In this document: piece after piece, positions 1 through 6,860 of the stretch
Position numbering within the stretch: position 1 is the stretch's first letter
Layout: the number at the start of each line of letters is the position of its first letter
NCBI GenBank assembly: GCA_964490085.1
Contig: CAZBAO010000007.1
Location: 1-30,042 of the forward strand
DNA length: 30,042 nucleotides
Direction of reading: 5' to 3'
DNA from: RGIG3009 sp964490085
GTDB taxonomy: Bacteria > Bacillota > Clostridia > Oscillospirales > Acutalibacteraceae
Program-made: the position numbers and the translations under genes
The notes under the pieces: model-generated
Told to the model about the DNA's origin: nothing
The model's input: the letters and a program-made list of their open reading frames with translations, nothing else
Database searches by the model: none

Positions 1-276
1 GGTTTTGCCAGCTCCCTTTAGGCAAGGGAGCCTTTGCGGTCCCCCTCCCTTTAGGCAAGGGAGCCGCGGGTGGACCGAGCCGCAGCGAGACTCATCCCCC
101 ACTGAGAGGGTTTGTAGGGAACGATTTTAACCGTTCCGCTACGCGGGCGATGCTCGCCCCTGCGATGTTGATTTAGGTGTAAAGGGTGGCGCTAACACAA
201 AAGCACCTTTGACAATTTAGCTCGGGTGCCAAAGGATAGAATCTTCCTCGTTCACTAATCAGAAAAAACACTTATT
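1..276. repeat. Gene-free stretch with small palindromic repeats
   Basis: No convincing coding sequence is visible. An identical 21-base unit occurs at 12-32 and 45-65. In the first copy GCTCCCTT (11-18) pairs with AAGGGAGC (24-31) around a TAGGC loop. Further small hairpins follow: GGAACG/CGTTCC at 118-123 and 132-137, and GGGCGA/TCGCCC at 145-150 and 154-159. Clusters like this are familiar as dispersed intergenic repeats in gut Ruminococcaceae. Whether they are transcribed or mobile cannot be judged from one window. Confidence 0.6.
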
Positions 277-293
277 TTGATAGTTTCTATCAA
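277..293. promoter_or_regulatory. Candidate operator palindrome upstream of the XRE gene
   Basis: TTGATAG (277-283) and CTATCAA (287-293) form a perfect 7-bp inverted repeat around TTT. It ends 11 bases before the predicted -35 box at 305. Position and symmetry suit the binding site of a dimeric HTH protein, most simply the XRE protein encoded just downstream. This is inference from position only. Confidence 0.4.
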
Positions 294-304
294 CAAACGT
301 GATA

Positions 305-333
305 TTGATATCTCAGATAACAAGCGATACAAT
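305..333 (+). promoter_or_regulatory. Predicted sigma-A promoter of the XRE gene
   Basis: TTGATA (305-310) and TACAAT (328-333) are separated by exactly 17 bases. They lie about 50 bases before the chosen ATG at 382. Both boxes are one or two mismatches from consensus. Confidence 0.5.
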
Positions 334-381
334 ACAGACAGAAGGGCGCACTTCCAATTTTATTTGAGGAAGGAACATTGT

Positions 382-1515
382 ATGAGTCTTAATTTTGCCG
401 AAAATCTAAAATGTTTGCGAAAAGAAAAGGGCGTTACTCAGGAAAAACTATCAGAAATATTGGGTGTATCAGCTCAATCAGTGTCTCGTTGGGAATTGAG
501 TATATGCTATCCCGACATTGAGATGCTACCCGCTATAGCTAACTATTTCGGGGTTACGGTAGATGAGCTTTTGTCAAATGATACCTGTTCAAAGGAAAAG
601 GATTACGAAACATTTAACGAAACTATCGATAAGCTTTCGGACAAAACGACCGAATGTATTGAATTTGTTATGGAATACTGCCGAAAATATCCGGAGAGTG
701 ATTACTATGCGTATCAGTTGGTTTTCGCTATAAGAAGATATGCGGCAGGTGACTCGGAAAAAACGGAAAAGTATATGCCGATCTTGCTAAAAAACGCTCA
801 AAGATTGCTTGAAACGAGGTATAGAAATTTAACCATACAAACGATAGCAACGCTTTGCGACGAAAAAGAGCTTGATAAATGGCTCGATATGGCTCCGTAT
901 AATAGTGATTTCAGTAGAAGATATTGTCTTGAGGCGCGTGCAATGGCAAGAAATGACTGGGAAGAGGCAGACATTCAGCGTGGCATGGGAATATTCGAGT
1001 CGTTTTCAACACAACTTGACGGACGTTACCCGGACAAATTCGGTGCGCGTAAAAAGAGTGAATTCCAAAAAAATATTCTCAAGGTGATCGAGTCTTTTGG
1101 CGACGGAAAGGATATTCCTGATGGATGGAAGTGCTTTTACGCCTACAAGCAATTGGTTCTTTCGGCGTGTCTTTTTGCGCAAAATGAAAATGACGAGGCG
1201 TGGAAAAACTTTGATTCTGCTATTGAAAAATGCAAATACGTTCACTCCTTGAATGACGAGTGGCTTGATATTGGCGGAATGGTGTTTTCGAACATAAAAG
1301 TCAATAAGACGTGGGACTACGCCATGGACGAAAAAGGGGAAATGCGCAAGTTATTTACTTCGGCTTATCGTTCCTGTGCTGATATGTGGCTTATACGAAG
1401 TCTTCTGACAAATCCCAAATGGGCTTGGTTTAATTCCGTCAGAGACACACAAAAATATAAAGCCGCACTCGAATGGGTTGAAGAGGTGGAGAAGAAAGCA
1501 CACGCCGAAGGATGA
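382..1515 (+). CDS. XRE-family transcriptional regulator with long C-terminal domain
   Basis: This is a 377-residue protein with an N-terminal HTH_3/Cro-C1 domain at about residues 8-62. The helix pair VTQEKLSEILGVSAQSVSRWE and the following YPDIEMLPAIANYFGVTVDELL are typical of the family. The remaining ~310 residues are helical and rich in aromatic and charged residues, and may be TPR-like repeats; no catalytic motif is visible. Related clostridial proteins sense unknown signals. The frame stays open back to a TTG at 277, but that codon has no ribosome site. ATG at 382 has AGGAAGGA seven bases upstream and starts right at the HTH domain. Its own promoter (305-333) and a palindrome (277-293) suggest autoregulation. 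The gene stands alone, with a repeat-bearing spacer downstream. Confidence 0.85.
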   Translation: MSLNFAENLKCLRKEKGVTQEKLSEILGVSAQSVSRWELSICYPDIEMLPAIANYFGVTVDELLSNDTCSKEKDYETFNETIDKLSDKTTECIEFVMEYCRKYPESDYYAYQLVFAIRRYAAGDSEKTEKYMPILLKNAQRLLETRYRNLTIQTIATLCDEKELDKWLDMAPYNSDFSRRYCLEARAMARNDWEEADIQRGMGIFESFSTQLDGRYPDKFGARKKSEFQKNILKVIESFGDGKDIPDGWKCFYAYKQLVLSACLFAQNENDEAWKNFDSAIEKCKYVHSLNDEWLDIGGMVFSNIKVNKTWDYAMDEKGEMRKLFTSAYRSCADMWLIRSLLTNPKWAWFNSVRDTQKYKAALEWVEEVEKKAHAEG

Positions 1516-1647
1516 TACAGATAAATTAAAGGTGTCGCTGTTGGCGACGGATTGTATTACGGACAGTCCGGAGACCTGTCCCTACGGGGTTGGTTTTGCG
1601 TAAGGAACGGGTTTACCCGTTTCGTTAAACTATCTTTTTCTTTTCTT
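1516..1647. repeat. Intergenic spacer with small hairpin repeats
   Basis: No gene is visible. AAAGGTGTCGC and GCGACGGATTG (1528-1554) frame a five-base loop, and the same two arms recur at 3592-3620. A second hairpin, AACGGG/CCCGTT (1606-1611 and 1616-1621, loop TTTA), lies downstream, along with GGACAG...CTGTCC (1561-1580). They may weakly terminate the XRE transcript, but no T tract follows directly. Confidence 0.5.
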
Positions 1648-1679
1648 TTGTGAAAAACAAAGAAAAAACTTGTTATAGT
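1648..1679 (+). promoter_or_regulatory. Possible extended -10 promoter for the sigma/anti-sigma operon
   Basis: TGTTATAGT (1671-1679) matches an extended -10 (TG-n-TATAAT) with one mismatch. A poor -35, TTGTGA at 1648-1653, lies 20 bases upstream, longer than normal. Many sigma factors of this type also drive their own operon from a dedicated promoter, which I cannot recognise here. Confidence 0.3.
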
Positions 1680-1766
1680 ATATTTACAAAACGATAAGAC
1701 CAACGCCGAAAAAAACGTACTTAATAGGTGAAAGCGCTTTTAGATCAAACAGGGGTGGTGAACAGC

Positions 1767-2321
1767 ATGGATGATCTGAGAATAATTGAACTCTACTTTG
1801 AAAGAGACGAACAGGCAATCAAGGAGACAGGCACAAAGTACGGAAAGCTCTGCCATAGCATTGCCTACAACATTCTGAATAATCACGAAGATTCAGAGGA
1901 ATGTGTAAACGATACTTACGTGGGCGTGTGGAACGCTATTCCGCCAACAAGACCGAACAACTTTATGTCCTTCGTATGTAAGATTGCAAGAAATCTGTCT
2001 CTGAAACGTTTGGAGTTTATGAAGCGTGAAAAACGGTCGGCAGACGTACTCTTATCCCTGGACGAACTGGCATCGGTTTTGCCCGATGAACGGTATGCTC
2101 CGGATGTGAGTGATGAAGACGTGGGCAAGCTGATCAGTAGGTTTCTGCGCATGCAGAAAGAAGATGTTAGAAACGTCTTCATTCGCAAATATTATTTCTT
2201 TGATTCCATCGGAGAGATTGCAGAGCGCTACAGCTTTACCGAAAGTAAGGTGAAGAACATGTTGTTCCACACCCGAAACAAGCTGAAGGATCACCTGATT
2301 AAGGAGGGCGTTGAAATATGA
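1767..2321 (+). CDS. RNA polymerase sigma factor, sigma-70 family (ECF-like)
   Basis: This is a 184-residue sigma factor with only regions 2 and 4. Region 2 spans about residues 8-90 and contains YNILNNHEDSEECVNDTYVGVW followed by NNFMSFVCKIARNLSLKRL. Region 4 spans about 120-180 and contains the HTH IGEIAERYSFTESKVKNMLFHTR. The frame extends upstream to GTG 1728, but that codon lacks a ribosome site. ATG 1767 follows AGGGGTGG and begins just before region 2, so I prefer it; GTG 1758 is an alternative. The stop overlaps the next start in ATGA, which implies translational coupling with a membrane protein that fits an anti-sigma factor. The likely role is an alternative sigma factor released by an envelope signal. 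The regulon is unknown. Confidence 0.88.
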   Translation: MDDLRIIELYFERDEQAIKETGTKYGKLCHSIAYNILNNHEDSEECVNDTYVGVWNAIPPTRPNNFMSFVCKIARNLSLKRLEFMKREKRSADVLLSLDELASVLPDERYAPDVSDEDVGKLISRFLRMQKEDVRNVFIRKYYFFDSIGEIAERYSFTESKVKNMLFHTRNKLKDHLIKEGVEI

Positions 2322-3586
2322 AAACACCGAGAACGGCAAACGCTGTTGGCCATATCGATGATGATCTCATTACTGTAGCTGCCGAGAGCAGGAAGAAAAA
2401 GAAGAATTCGTGGGTCAGGTGGGGTTCACTCGCAGCGTGCTTTGCGCTTGTTGTTGTCGCTGCTGTTATTGCCCTTCCTTTGCCGGAAGGCACAGATCCC
2501 GATGGTGAGCTTGGCGATTCTGTCAGACCGTATAAAGATGTGACGATTTTGTCGGGATCGGCGGATTATGCTTGGCGCTGGGAGTATAAGACGGTTGAGG
2601 AAAAATACACGGTGTTAGACATTGACGGAAAAGAATTTTCCGGACGGCAGAGAGAGATCGGAGCGGCTCTTATCGGTGAAAAACTGGGGAATTACAAAGT
2701 GAAAGGCTACGATACGTATTCGGAAGAGTTTTTCTATGAAAATTTTGACGTTTATGAAATAACCGGAATTTCTTCAGATGCGGTTGTTGCTGTTCTTATG
2801 GAAGGTAAATATTATGTGTTCTTTTCGGACGAAAAGGAGCCGCCGGCAACCCTCGGAGAGGTGTTGGATCTGTATAGTCTCCCGAATACGGTGGAGCTGA
2901 AACGCTTTTCACTTAAAGAGCAAGGTGAAGAAGATCAATACTTCAACCTGAATAACGATGATTATATCTGGCAACAGCTCTCCGGCTGCAGAAACGCTGA
3001 ATATGTTGACGATGACAAATGGAGAGAGAGCGAAAGAGACTATATCAGCTTCACCGTCACCTCCGAAGCGCTTGGTGTGTACAAGAGAGTGATGTATATT
3101 ACCGAGGACGGTTATCTTTGGACGAATGTGTTTGATGTTGCATACCTTTATGATATTGGCAAGGATGCCACGGCAAAAATCATTGACTATGTATTGGGGA
3201 ATGCGACACCCGGTGAATTCCTGCCGTATATGTACAGTCTTGCCGGAACCATTACGGAAATCGGCGACGGATATATTTTGTTGGATGATTCCGTGATGTG
3301 CGTAGATCCCGAAGACGGTATCGTGTATAGGATCATAACCACAGACCATAAGCTCAGTCGAATTTTCGCTGCCGAGTGGCTGGAGGTCGGCGATACCGTT
3401 CAAGTGCAGTATGTCGATTTTGTTGATCTGAAGCCTAACGCGGTCGTTGACTCTGCTGTCACTGTTTCCAAAGTAATGATCGTGGACGAAAGTGCACTGA
3501 CTCAAGACACTGCGGGACAGGACGTCACGACCGTTGGAAGCACTGCCAAAACAACGACCACGGTGCTTTTGGCATTGATGGGTTAA
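2318..3586 (+). CDS. Single-pass membrane protein, putative anti-sigma factor
   Basis: This is a 422-residue protein. A short cytoplasmic segment (residues 1-35, basic just before the membrane: RKKKKN) is followed by one transmembrane helix at about 36-55 (SLAACFALVVVAAVIALPL) and a large extracellular part. Near the C-terminus, YILLDDSV...VGDTVQVQYVD looks like a small beta-barrel (OB-like) module; this is tentative. No zinc-binding HxxxCxxC anti-sigma motif is seen. The assignment rests on the ATGA overlap with the sigma gene and on topology: cytoplasmic N-terminus, membrane anchor, outside sensor. A hairpin repeat and a strong bidirectional terminator follow. It could instead be another membrane partner of the sigma factor. 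Confidence 0.7.
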   Translation: MKTPRTANAVGHIDDDLITVAAESRKKKKNSWVRWGSLAACFALVVVAAVIALPLPEGTDPDGELGDSVRPYKDVTILSGSADYAWRWEYKTVEEKYTVLDIDGKEFSGRQREIGAALIGEKLGNYKVKGYDTYSEEFFYENFDVYEITGISSDAVVAVLMEGKYYVFFSDEKEPPATLGEVLDLYSLPNTVELKRFSLKEQGEEDQYFNLNNDDYIWQQLSGCRNAEYVDDDKWRESERDYISFTVTSEALGVYKRVMYITEDGYLWTNVFDVAYLYDIGKDATAKIIDYVLGNATPGEFLPYMYSLAGTITEIGDGYILLDDSVMCVDPEDGIVYRIITTDHKLSRIFAAEWLEVGDTVQVQYVDFVDLKPNAVVDSAVTVSKVMIVDESALTQDTAGQDVTTVGSTAKTTTTVLLALMG

Positions 3587-3591
3587 CACTA

Positions 3592-3620
3592 AAAGGTGTC
3601 GCGCATGGCGCGACGGATTG
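3592..3620. repeat. Second copy of the GTGTCGC/GCGAC hairpin repeat
   Basis: The arms AAAGGTGTCGC and GCGACGGATTG match those at 1528-1554, with a seven-base centre instead of five. GTCGCGC (3598-3604) pairs with GCGCGAC (3608-3614). The arms match while the loop differs, as in a dispersed hairpin repeat with compensatory change. The two copies bracket the sigma/anti-sigma operon in the same orientation. Confidence 0.55.
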
Positions 3621-3622
3621 AA

Positions 3623-3654
3623 AAACGGCCTCGATGAAATCATCGAGGCCGTTT
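3623..3654. terminator. Bidirectional rho-independent terminator
   Basis: A perfect 15-bp stem (3623-3637 with 3640-3654) lies between convergent genes. The AAAAA at 3621-3625 becomes a T tract on the minus strand, so it suits the minus-strand XRE gene ending at 3657 best, and probably also stops the sigma operon. Confidence 0.8.
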
Positions 3655-3656
3655 GC

Positions 3657-4268
3657 TTATTCCTTCGTTAGAACTTTTTTGTTCCAAGACCACTTGTGAC
3701 AATGCGGGCATTTCATATAGCGCGTGCGGTTGACGTGCATAGCCCAAAAGACACTTTTGAGCGTGGGCACATACCGATGATGACATTTTGCACACGCATA
3801 GTATCCGGCGGTCTGTTCAATTCTTATGGCAGATCCCAAACCGATCATCGCGATGATGAGCCCGATGACGATGAGGCAAATCCTCATCCAGTCTGCCATT
3901 TGGAAAAACGATGCGGCAAACGTAAAGCCCAACAGGATAACCATCGAAAGCACACCGATCACGATTTCCAAGGACAGAAACTGCTTGTCGGCTTCTTCCT
4001 TTTGCTTTGCCAGCTCTAACAGTAACTTTTCCGAATTTTCTTTGTAATGATCCATTGTAATGACCTCCCCGCATAATAAGTCGTTGACACTGATGCCCAG
4101 TTCCCGACATAGATCGAGCATAAGGGCGGAATCCGGCATAGATCTTCCGGTCTCCCATTTTGACACGGCACGGTCAGTGATGTTGAGATGTTCAGCCAGC
4201 TGTAGTTGTGTAAGTCCTTTTTGCCTGCGGCATAGGGCAATAAATTTGCCGATTTTTACCGGATCCAT
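3657..4268 (-). CDS. XRE HTH protein with two membrane helices and a C-terminal zinc ribbon
   Basis: This 203-residue protein has three clear parts. Residues 5-65 form an XRE HTH (LTQLQLAEHLNITDRAVSKWE). Residues about 100-121 and 127-149 are two transmembrane helices. Residues 159-190 carry CxxC...CxxC (C159, C162, C187, C190), a likely zinc ribbon. The HTH and the ribbon would both lie in the cytoplasm with a hairpin in the membrane. ATG at 4268 has AAGGAGGA seven bases upstream; the frame extends to 4313 but without a ribosome site. A 13-bp palindrome overlaps its predicted promoter, suggesting autorepression. HTH-plus-membrane regulators are common in Firmicutes, and the added ribbon makes this a possible membrane-tethered sensor. 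The signal is unknown. Confidence 0.85.
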   Translation of the reverse strand: MDPVKIGKFIALCRRQKGLTQLQLAEHLNITDRAVSKWETGRSMPDSALMLDLCRELGISVNDLLCGEVITMDHYKENSEKLLLELAKQKEEADKQFLSLEIVIGVLSMVILLGFTFAASFFQMADWMRICLIVIGLIIAMIGLGSAIRIEQTAGYYACAKCHHRYVPTLKSVFWAMHVNRTRYMKCPHCHKWSWNKKVLTKE

Positions 4269-4320
4269 AGTGATTCCTCCTTCCTGCATTTTCAGTATAT
4301 CCAAGCTGCACACAAACGTC

Positions 4321-4350
4321 TACATACTGATGGTTGAGTGGGGATATCAA
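4321..4350 (-). promoter_or_regulatory. Predicted promoter of the HTH-membrane-ribbon gene
   Basis: On the minus strand TTGATA (4345-4350) and TATGTA (4321-4326) are 18 bases apart. They lie about 55 bases upstream of the ATG at 4268. Both boxes fall within or touch the palindrome at 4325-4359. Confidence 0.45.
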
Positions 4351-4359
4351 CCATCAGTA
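4325..4359. promoter_or_regulatory. 13-bp inverted repeat, candidate operator
   Basis: TACTGATGGTTGA (4325-4337) and TCAACCATCAGTA (4347-4359) are perfect inverted repeats around a nine-base spacer. There is no T tract on either side, so it is unlikely to be a terminator. It covers the predicted -35 and reaches the -10 of the minus-strand XRE gene, which fits a repressor site. Confidence 0.6.
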
Positions 4360-4366
4360 GTATAGC

Positions 4367-4406
4367 AAAAAAGCCGGTAAAAGCACAATACTTTCCCGGC
4401 TTTTTT
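4367..4406 (-). terminator. Rho-independent terminator after the DUF3021 gene
   Basis: AAAAAAGCCGG (4367-4377) pairs with CCGGCTTTTTT (4396-4406), with an inner AAAG/CTTT extension. The A run at the left end gives a T tract on the minus strand, two bases after the DUF3021 stop. Confidence 0.8.
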
Positions 4407-4407
4407 A

Positions 4408-4827
4408 TCAGTTTAACTTTTGATTAAGCGCCCTACTTGTTTGCTTGACCATTCCGTACACAATTGCCCAGATCACAAAATATGTGACAATAAAAATGCC
4501 GGAGAAGATGAGGAGGATTATTGGTTCAAAGGGAATCCAGGTGTTAAGCACATAGCACAGGCTGTAGGCCAAATACAGTGTGAAGAAATGGAAGAACAGG
4601 GACTTTGTCAGCGGCCATTCTTCTATCTGATTAAACACGCTGGCACCTGCTTGTAGAAAAGCTAACAAATAGGTGGACACGATCGCCAGACAGACCTGAG
4701 TTCCTGTCAAAGAGAACTCGGAGACAGTGTGTTGTAAGATGGCATACACGATACCGGCTACGATCGGACCGAATCCGCCAAACAATAATCCTCTGTGTAA
4801 AAAAGTCTTGACATACGAATATTTCAT
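4408..4827 (-). CDS. DUF3021 family membrane protein
   Basis: This is a 139-residue protein with four predicted transmembrane helices (about residues 12-32, 44-64, 75-95 and 101-125) and a short basic C-terminus. Length, topology and the pairing with a LytTR regulator match the DUF3021 family of Firmicutes. Such proteins are typically encoded immediately after a LytTR-domain regulator and are thought to form a regulator/membrane-partner module, sometimes autoregulated. Here the ATG directly follows the TAA of the LytTR gene with no gap, so the two are translationally coupled. No enzymatic motif is visible. Confidence 0.85.
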   Translation of the reverse strand: MKYSYVKTFLHRGLLFGGFGPIVAGIVYAILQHTVSEFSLTGTQVCLAIVSTYLLAFLQAGASVFNQIEEWPLTKSLFFHFFTLYLAYSLCYVLNTWIPFEPIILLIFSGIFIVTYFVIWAIVYGMVKQTSRALNQKLN

Positions 4828-5259
4828 TTATAATCCCAACCTTTCTTTTACGGTTTTCAGTTGCCTGCGCGAAATGTACTCGGTATATCCGTTTTTAAAC
4901 GTGATGTTAAGTGAACCGGATATAGCAGCGTTAAACCGTTCAATTTTTTTAAAGTTTGCAATACACGATTGATTGATCTTGACAAAATGACGAGGTAGTT
5001 GTTCTTGTAGCTCGTACAACCGGCATTTCATCTGGAGTTTTTGATTTTCGTACAAAGCGTATACTTTGTTTTCATCCACAACAAAGCAATATACGTTTGT
5101 CAAATCAAGTCGAACCATCTCTTTTTCCAAGTAACCGATTAATTCAAGCGCGTTACTTTCACACAGTTCTTGAATCGCATTGGTAAGCGGCGATTTTTGA
5201 TGTGCGTATATCAACACCTCCTCGGCATGTGTTTGATCGATCAGAATCTTGCATTTCAT
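4828..5259 (-). CDS. LytTR-domain DNA-binding regulator
   Basis: This 143-residue protein has a short N-terminal segment of about 45 residues, then a LytTR DNA-binding domain to the end. Diagnostic stretches are LPRHFVKINQSCIANFKKIERF and YTEYISRRQLKTVKERLGL, the latter matching the usual ...VSRRYLKxVKExL ending. There is no receiver domain, so it is not a classic two-component response regulator. It belongs to the small stand-alone LytTR class that partners DUF3021. ATG 5259 follows AAGGAGGG; the frame extends to 5277 but without a ribosome site. A good promoter lies at 5282-5310. The likely role is transcription control, including of its own operon. Confidence 0.9.
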   Translation of the reverse strand: MKCKILIDQTHAEEVLIYAHQKSPLTNAIQELCESNALELIGYLEKEMVRLDLTNVYCFVVDENKVYALYENQKLQMKCRLYELQEQLPRHFVKINQSCIANFKKIERFNAAISGSLNITFKNGYTEYISRRQLKTVKERLGL

Positions 5260-5281
5260 CGGAATCCCTCCTTGCAAGTGA

Positions 5282-5310
5282 ATCGTATCGTATTACCATT
5301 TGTTTGGCAA
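5282..5310 (-). promoter_or_regulatory. Predicted sigma-A promoter of the LytTR-DUF3021 operon
   Basis: On the minus strand TTGCCA (5305-5310) and TACGAT (5282-5287) are separated by 17 bases. The -10 lies 22 bases upstream of the start codon. Confidence 0.5.
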
Positions 5311-5348
5311 GCGTTTTTCAGTATTCGGTTCTTTTGGGAAAGTATGCG

Positions 5349-5390
5349 GCAAAAAACGCCCTGCTCACATAAGAGCAGGGCGTTTTTTGC
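5349..5390 (-). terminator. Rho-independent terminator of the DUF3798-pepD operon
   Basis: A perfect 18-bp stem (5349-5366 with 5373-5390) around a six-base loop directly abuts the pepD stop codon. The A6 in the left arm provides the T tract on the minus strand. The same stem has a T tract on the plus strand. Confidence 0.9.
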
Positions 5391-6842
5391 TTATGAACGA
5401 CAGTTTTTCAAAATTTCCAGTACCAGTTGATAGGTGCGGGCTGTGGAAGAAATGCTCAAGCGCTCGTTGACGGTGTGAATATCCTTCATATTTGGCCCTA
5501 AGGACACACAATCCAAGCCGGGGAGTTTAGCAGAAAAGAGACCGCATTCCAACCCGGCGTGGATCGCAACGACTTGCGGTTTGGTGCCAAACAAATTGTC
5601 ATACGATCGTATAACAAGATCGCGCAGAGGGGATTCTTTCCGATATTCCCAACCGGGATACTCACTGCTACAGATGATATTACCGCCAATTCCTTCAAAT
5701 AGGCAGATCAAGCGTTCTTTAAGCATCTGCTTTTGCGATTCTACCGAGCTGCGCACTGAAAACGTTGCGTGCAACGTGTGTTTATCCAAGCGTAACACGC
5801 CGAGATTCAGTGAGGTCTGCACTAAGTCTGGAATATCCGGACTCATGACTTGGACACCGCTGGGGGCATTTAGCAAAACGAACAAAATGCGATCCGTGCT
5901 CTCAAGGTCGGTGGTGGAGAGCTGTGTCGATTCTTTGGCTTGCCACGTCACCGTTACTGTCGGATCGGCAGAGGCATATTCATTTTTGAAAATCGCATCA
6001 CATTGCTCTACAACTGTTTTGCACGTGGCGATGTAATCGGCAGGGATCAACAATTCGGCAGTTGCTTCCAACGGAATCGCGTTATCTACCACACCGCCGT
6101 TTAAGTTGAGTATGGAAACCTCACACTCTCTGCGCAGTGCATACAGCACTCGCCCTAACAGTTGAATGGCATTGCCGCGCCCCTTGTGGATCTCCACACC
6201 GGAATGACCGCCCAGCAGTCCCTGTACGGTAACCGTGCAGCGCACACCGGAGCGAGAGGAACGAGATATCGGTAATGTCCCTTCGGCGCGCAACCCGCCG
6301 GCACAACTGACCGTCAAGATGCCTTCCTCTTCGGAATCGAGGTTTAACATACGGCGTCCGCGAAGAGGGGTCGGATCCAGCGCAAACGCTCCGTCCATCC
6401 CGGTTTCTTCATCGGTCGTTAACACGATCTCAAGCGGCGGGTGCGACAACGTGTCATCATCCAAGATTGCCAGTGCCATGGCAACCGCAATCCCGTTATC
6501 TCCGCCGAGTGATGTGTCAACGGCGTGAATCCAATCATCCTCCGCAACGACTTGCAACCCTTGTGTCGCCATATCGATCGGATTATCCGGTGTTTTAGCA
6601 CATACCATGTCCAGATGTCCTTGCAAAATAACGGTGGGAGCATCCTCATAGCCGACGGATGCGTCCTTGAAGAGAATCACATTGTTGGCTGCGTCACGAA
6701 GATAGCGAAGATGGCGCTTTTTCGCAAAACCGACGCAAAAATCGGCAATTTTATCGGTGTTGCCGGATCCGTGCGGAATAGAACAGATCTGTTCAAAAAA
6801 ATGAAACACCTTATGTGGCTCGTGTTGTTCTAATCGATTCAT
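5391..6842 (-). CDS. pepD: Aminoacyl-histidine dipeptidase (Xaa-His dipeptidase), M20 family
   Basis: This 483-residue protein is a cytosolic metallopeptidase that hydrolyses Xaa-His and other dipeptides. Length matches PepD. The M20 metal site is visible in order: LQGHLDMV (H76, D78), SLGGDNGIAVA (D115), the catalytic pair in TTDEETGMDGA (E145, E146), and a late IHTVNERL histidine motif. The middle third holds the lid/dimerisation domain. It is preceded by a DUF3798 lipoprotein gene with an 18-base gap and no visible promoter between, so the two are probably cotranscribed. A strong terminator follows immediately. ATG at 6842 has only a modest AAGGA ribosome site. Confidence 0.93.
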   Translation of the reverse strand: MNRLEQHEPHKVFHFFEQICSIPHGSGNTDKIADFCVGFAKKRHLRYLRDAANNVILFKDASVGYEDAPTVILQGHLDMVCAKTPDNPIDMATQGLQVVAEDDWIHAVDTSLGGDNGIAVAMALAILDDDTLSHPPLEIVLTTDEETGMDGAFALDPTPLRGRRMLNLDSEEEGILTVSCAGGLRAEGTLPISRSSRSGVRCTVTVQGLLGGHSGVEIHKGRGNAIQLLGRVLYALRRECEVSILNLNGGVVDNAIPLEATAELLIPADYIATCKTVVEQCDAIFKNEYASADPTVTVTWQAKESTQLSTTDLESTDRILFVLLNAPSGVQVMSPDIPDLVQTSLNLGVLRLDKHTLHATFSVRSSVESQKQMLKERLICLFEGIGGNIICSSEYPGWEYRKESPLRDLVIRSYDNLFGTKPQVVAIHAGLECGLFSAKLPGLDCVSLGPNMKDIHTVNERLSISSTARTYQLVLEILKNCRS

Positions 6843-6860
6843 ACATATACATTCCTTAAA

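Noticed and set aside
1..170. CRISPR array
   Set aside because: Only two copies of a 21-base palindrome 33 bases apart; no regular spacers and no cas genes.
277..381. Upstream extension of the XRE gene to TTG 277
   Set aside because: No ribosome site, and it would run through the palindrome and promoter; ATG 382 has a good site.
2909..3643. 244-codon minus-strand frame across the anti-sigma gene and terminator
   Set aside because: It covers the terminator and is antisense to a coupled gene; no start signal.
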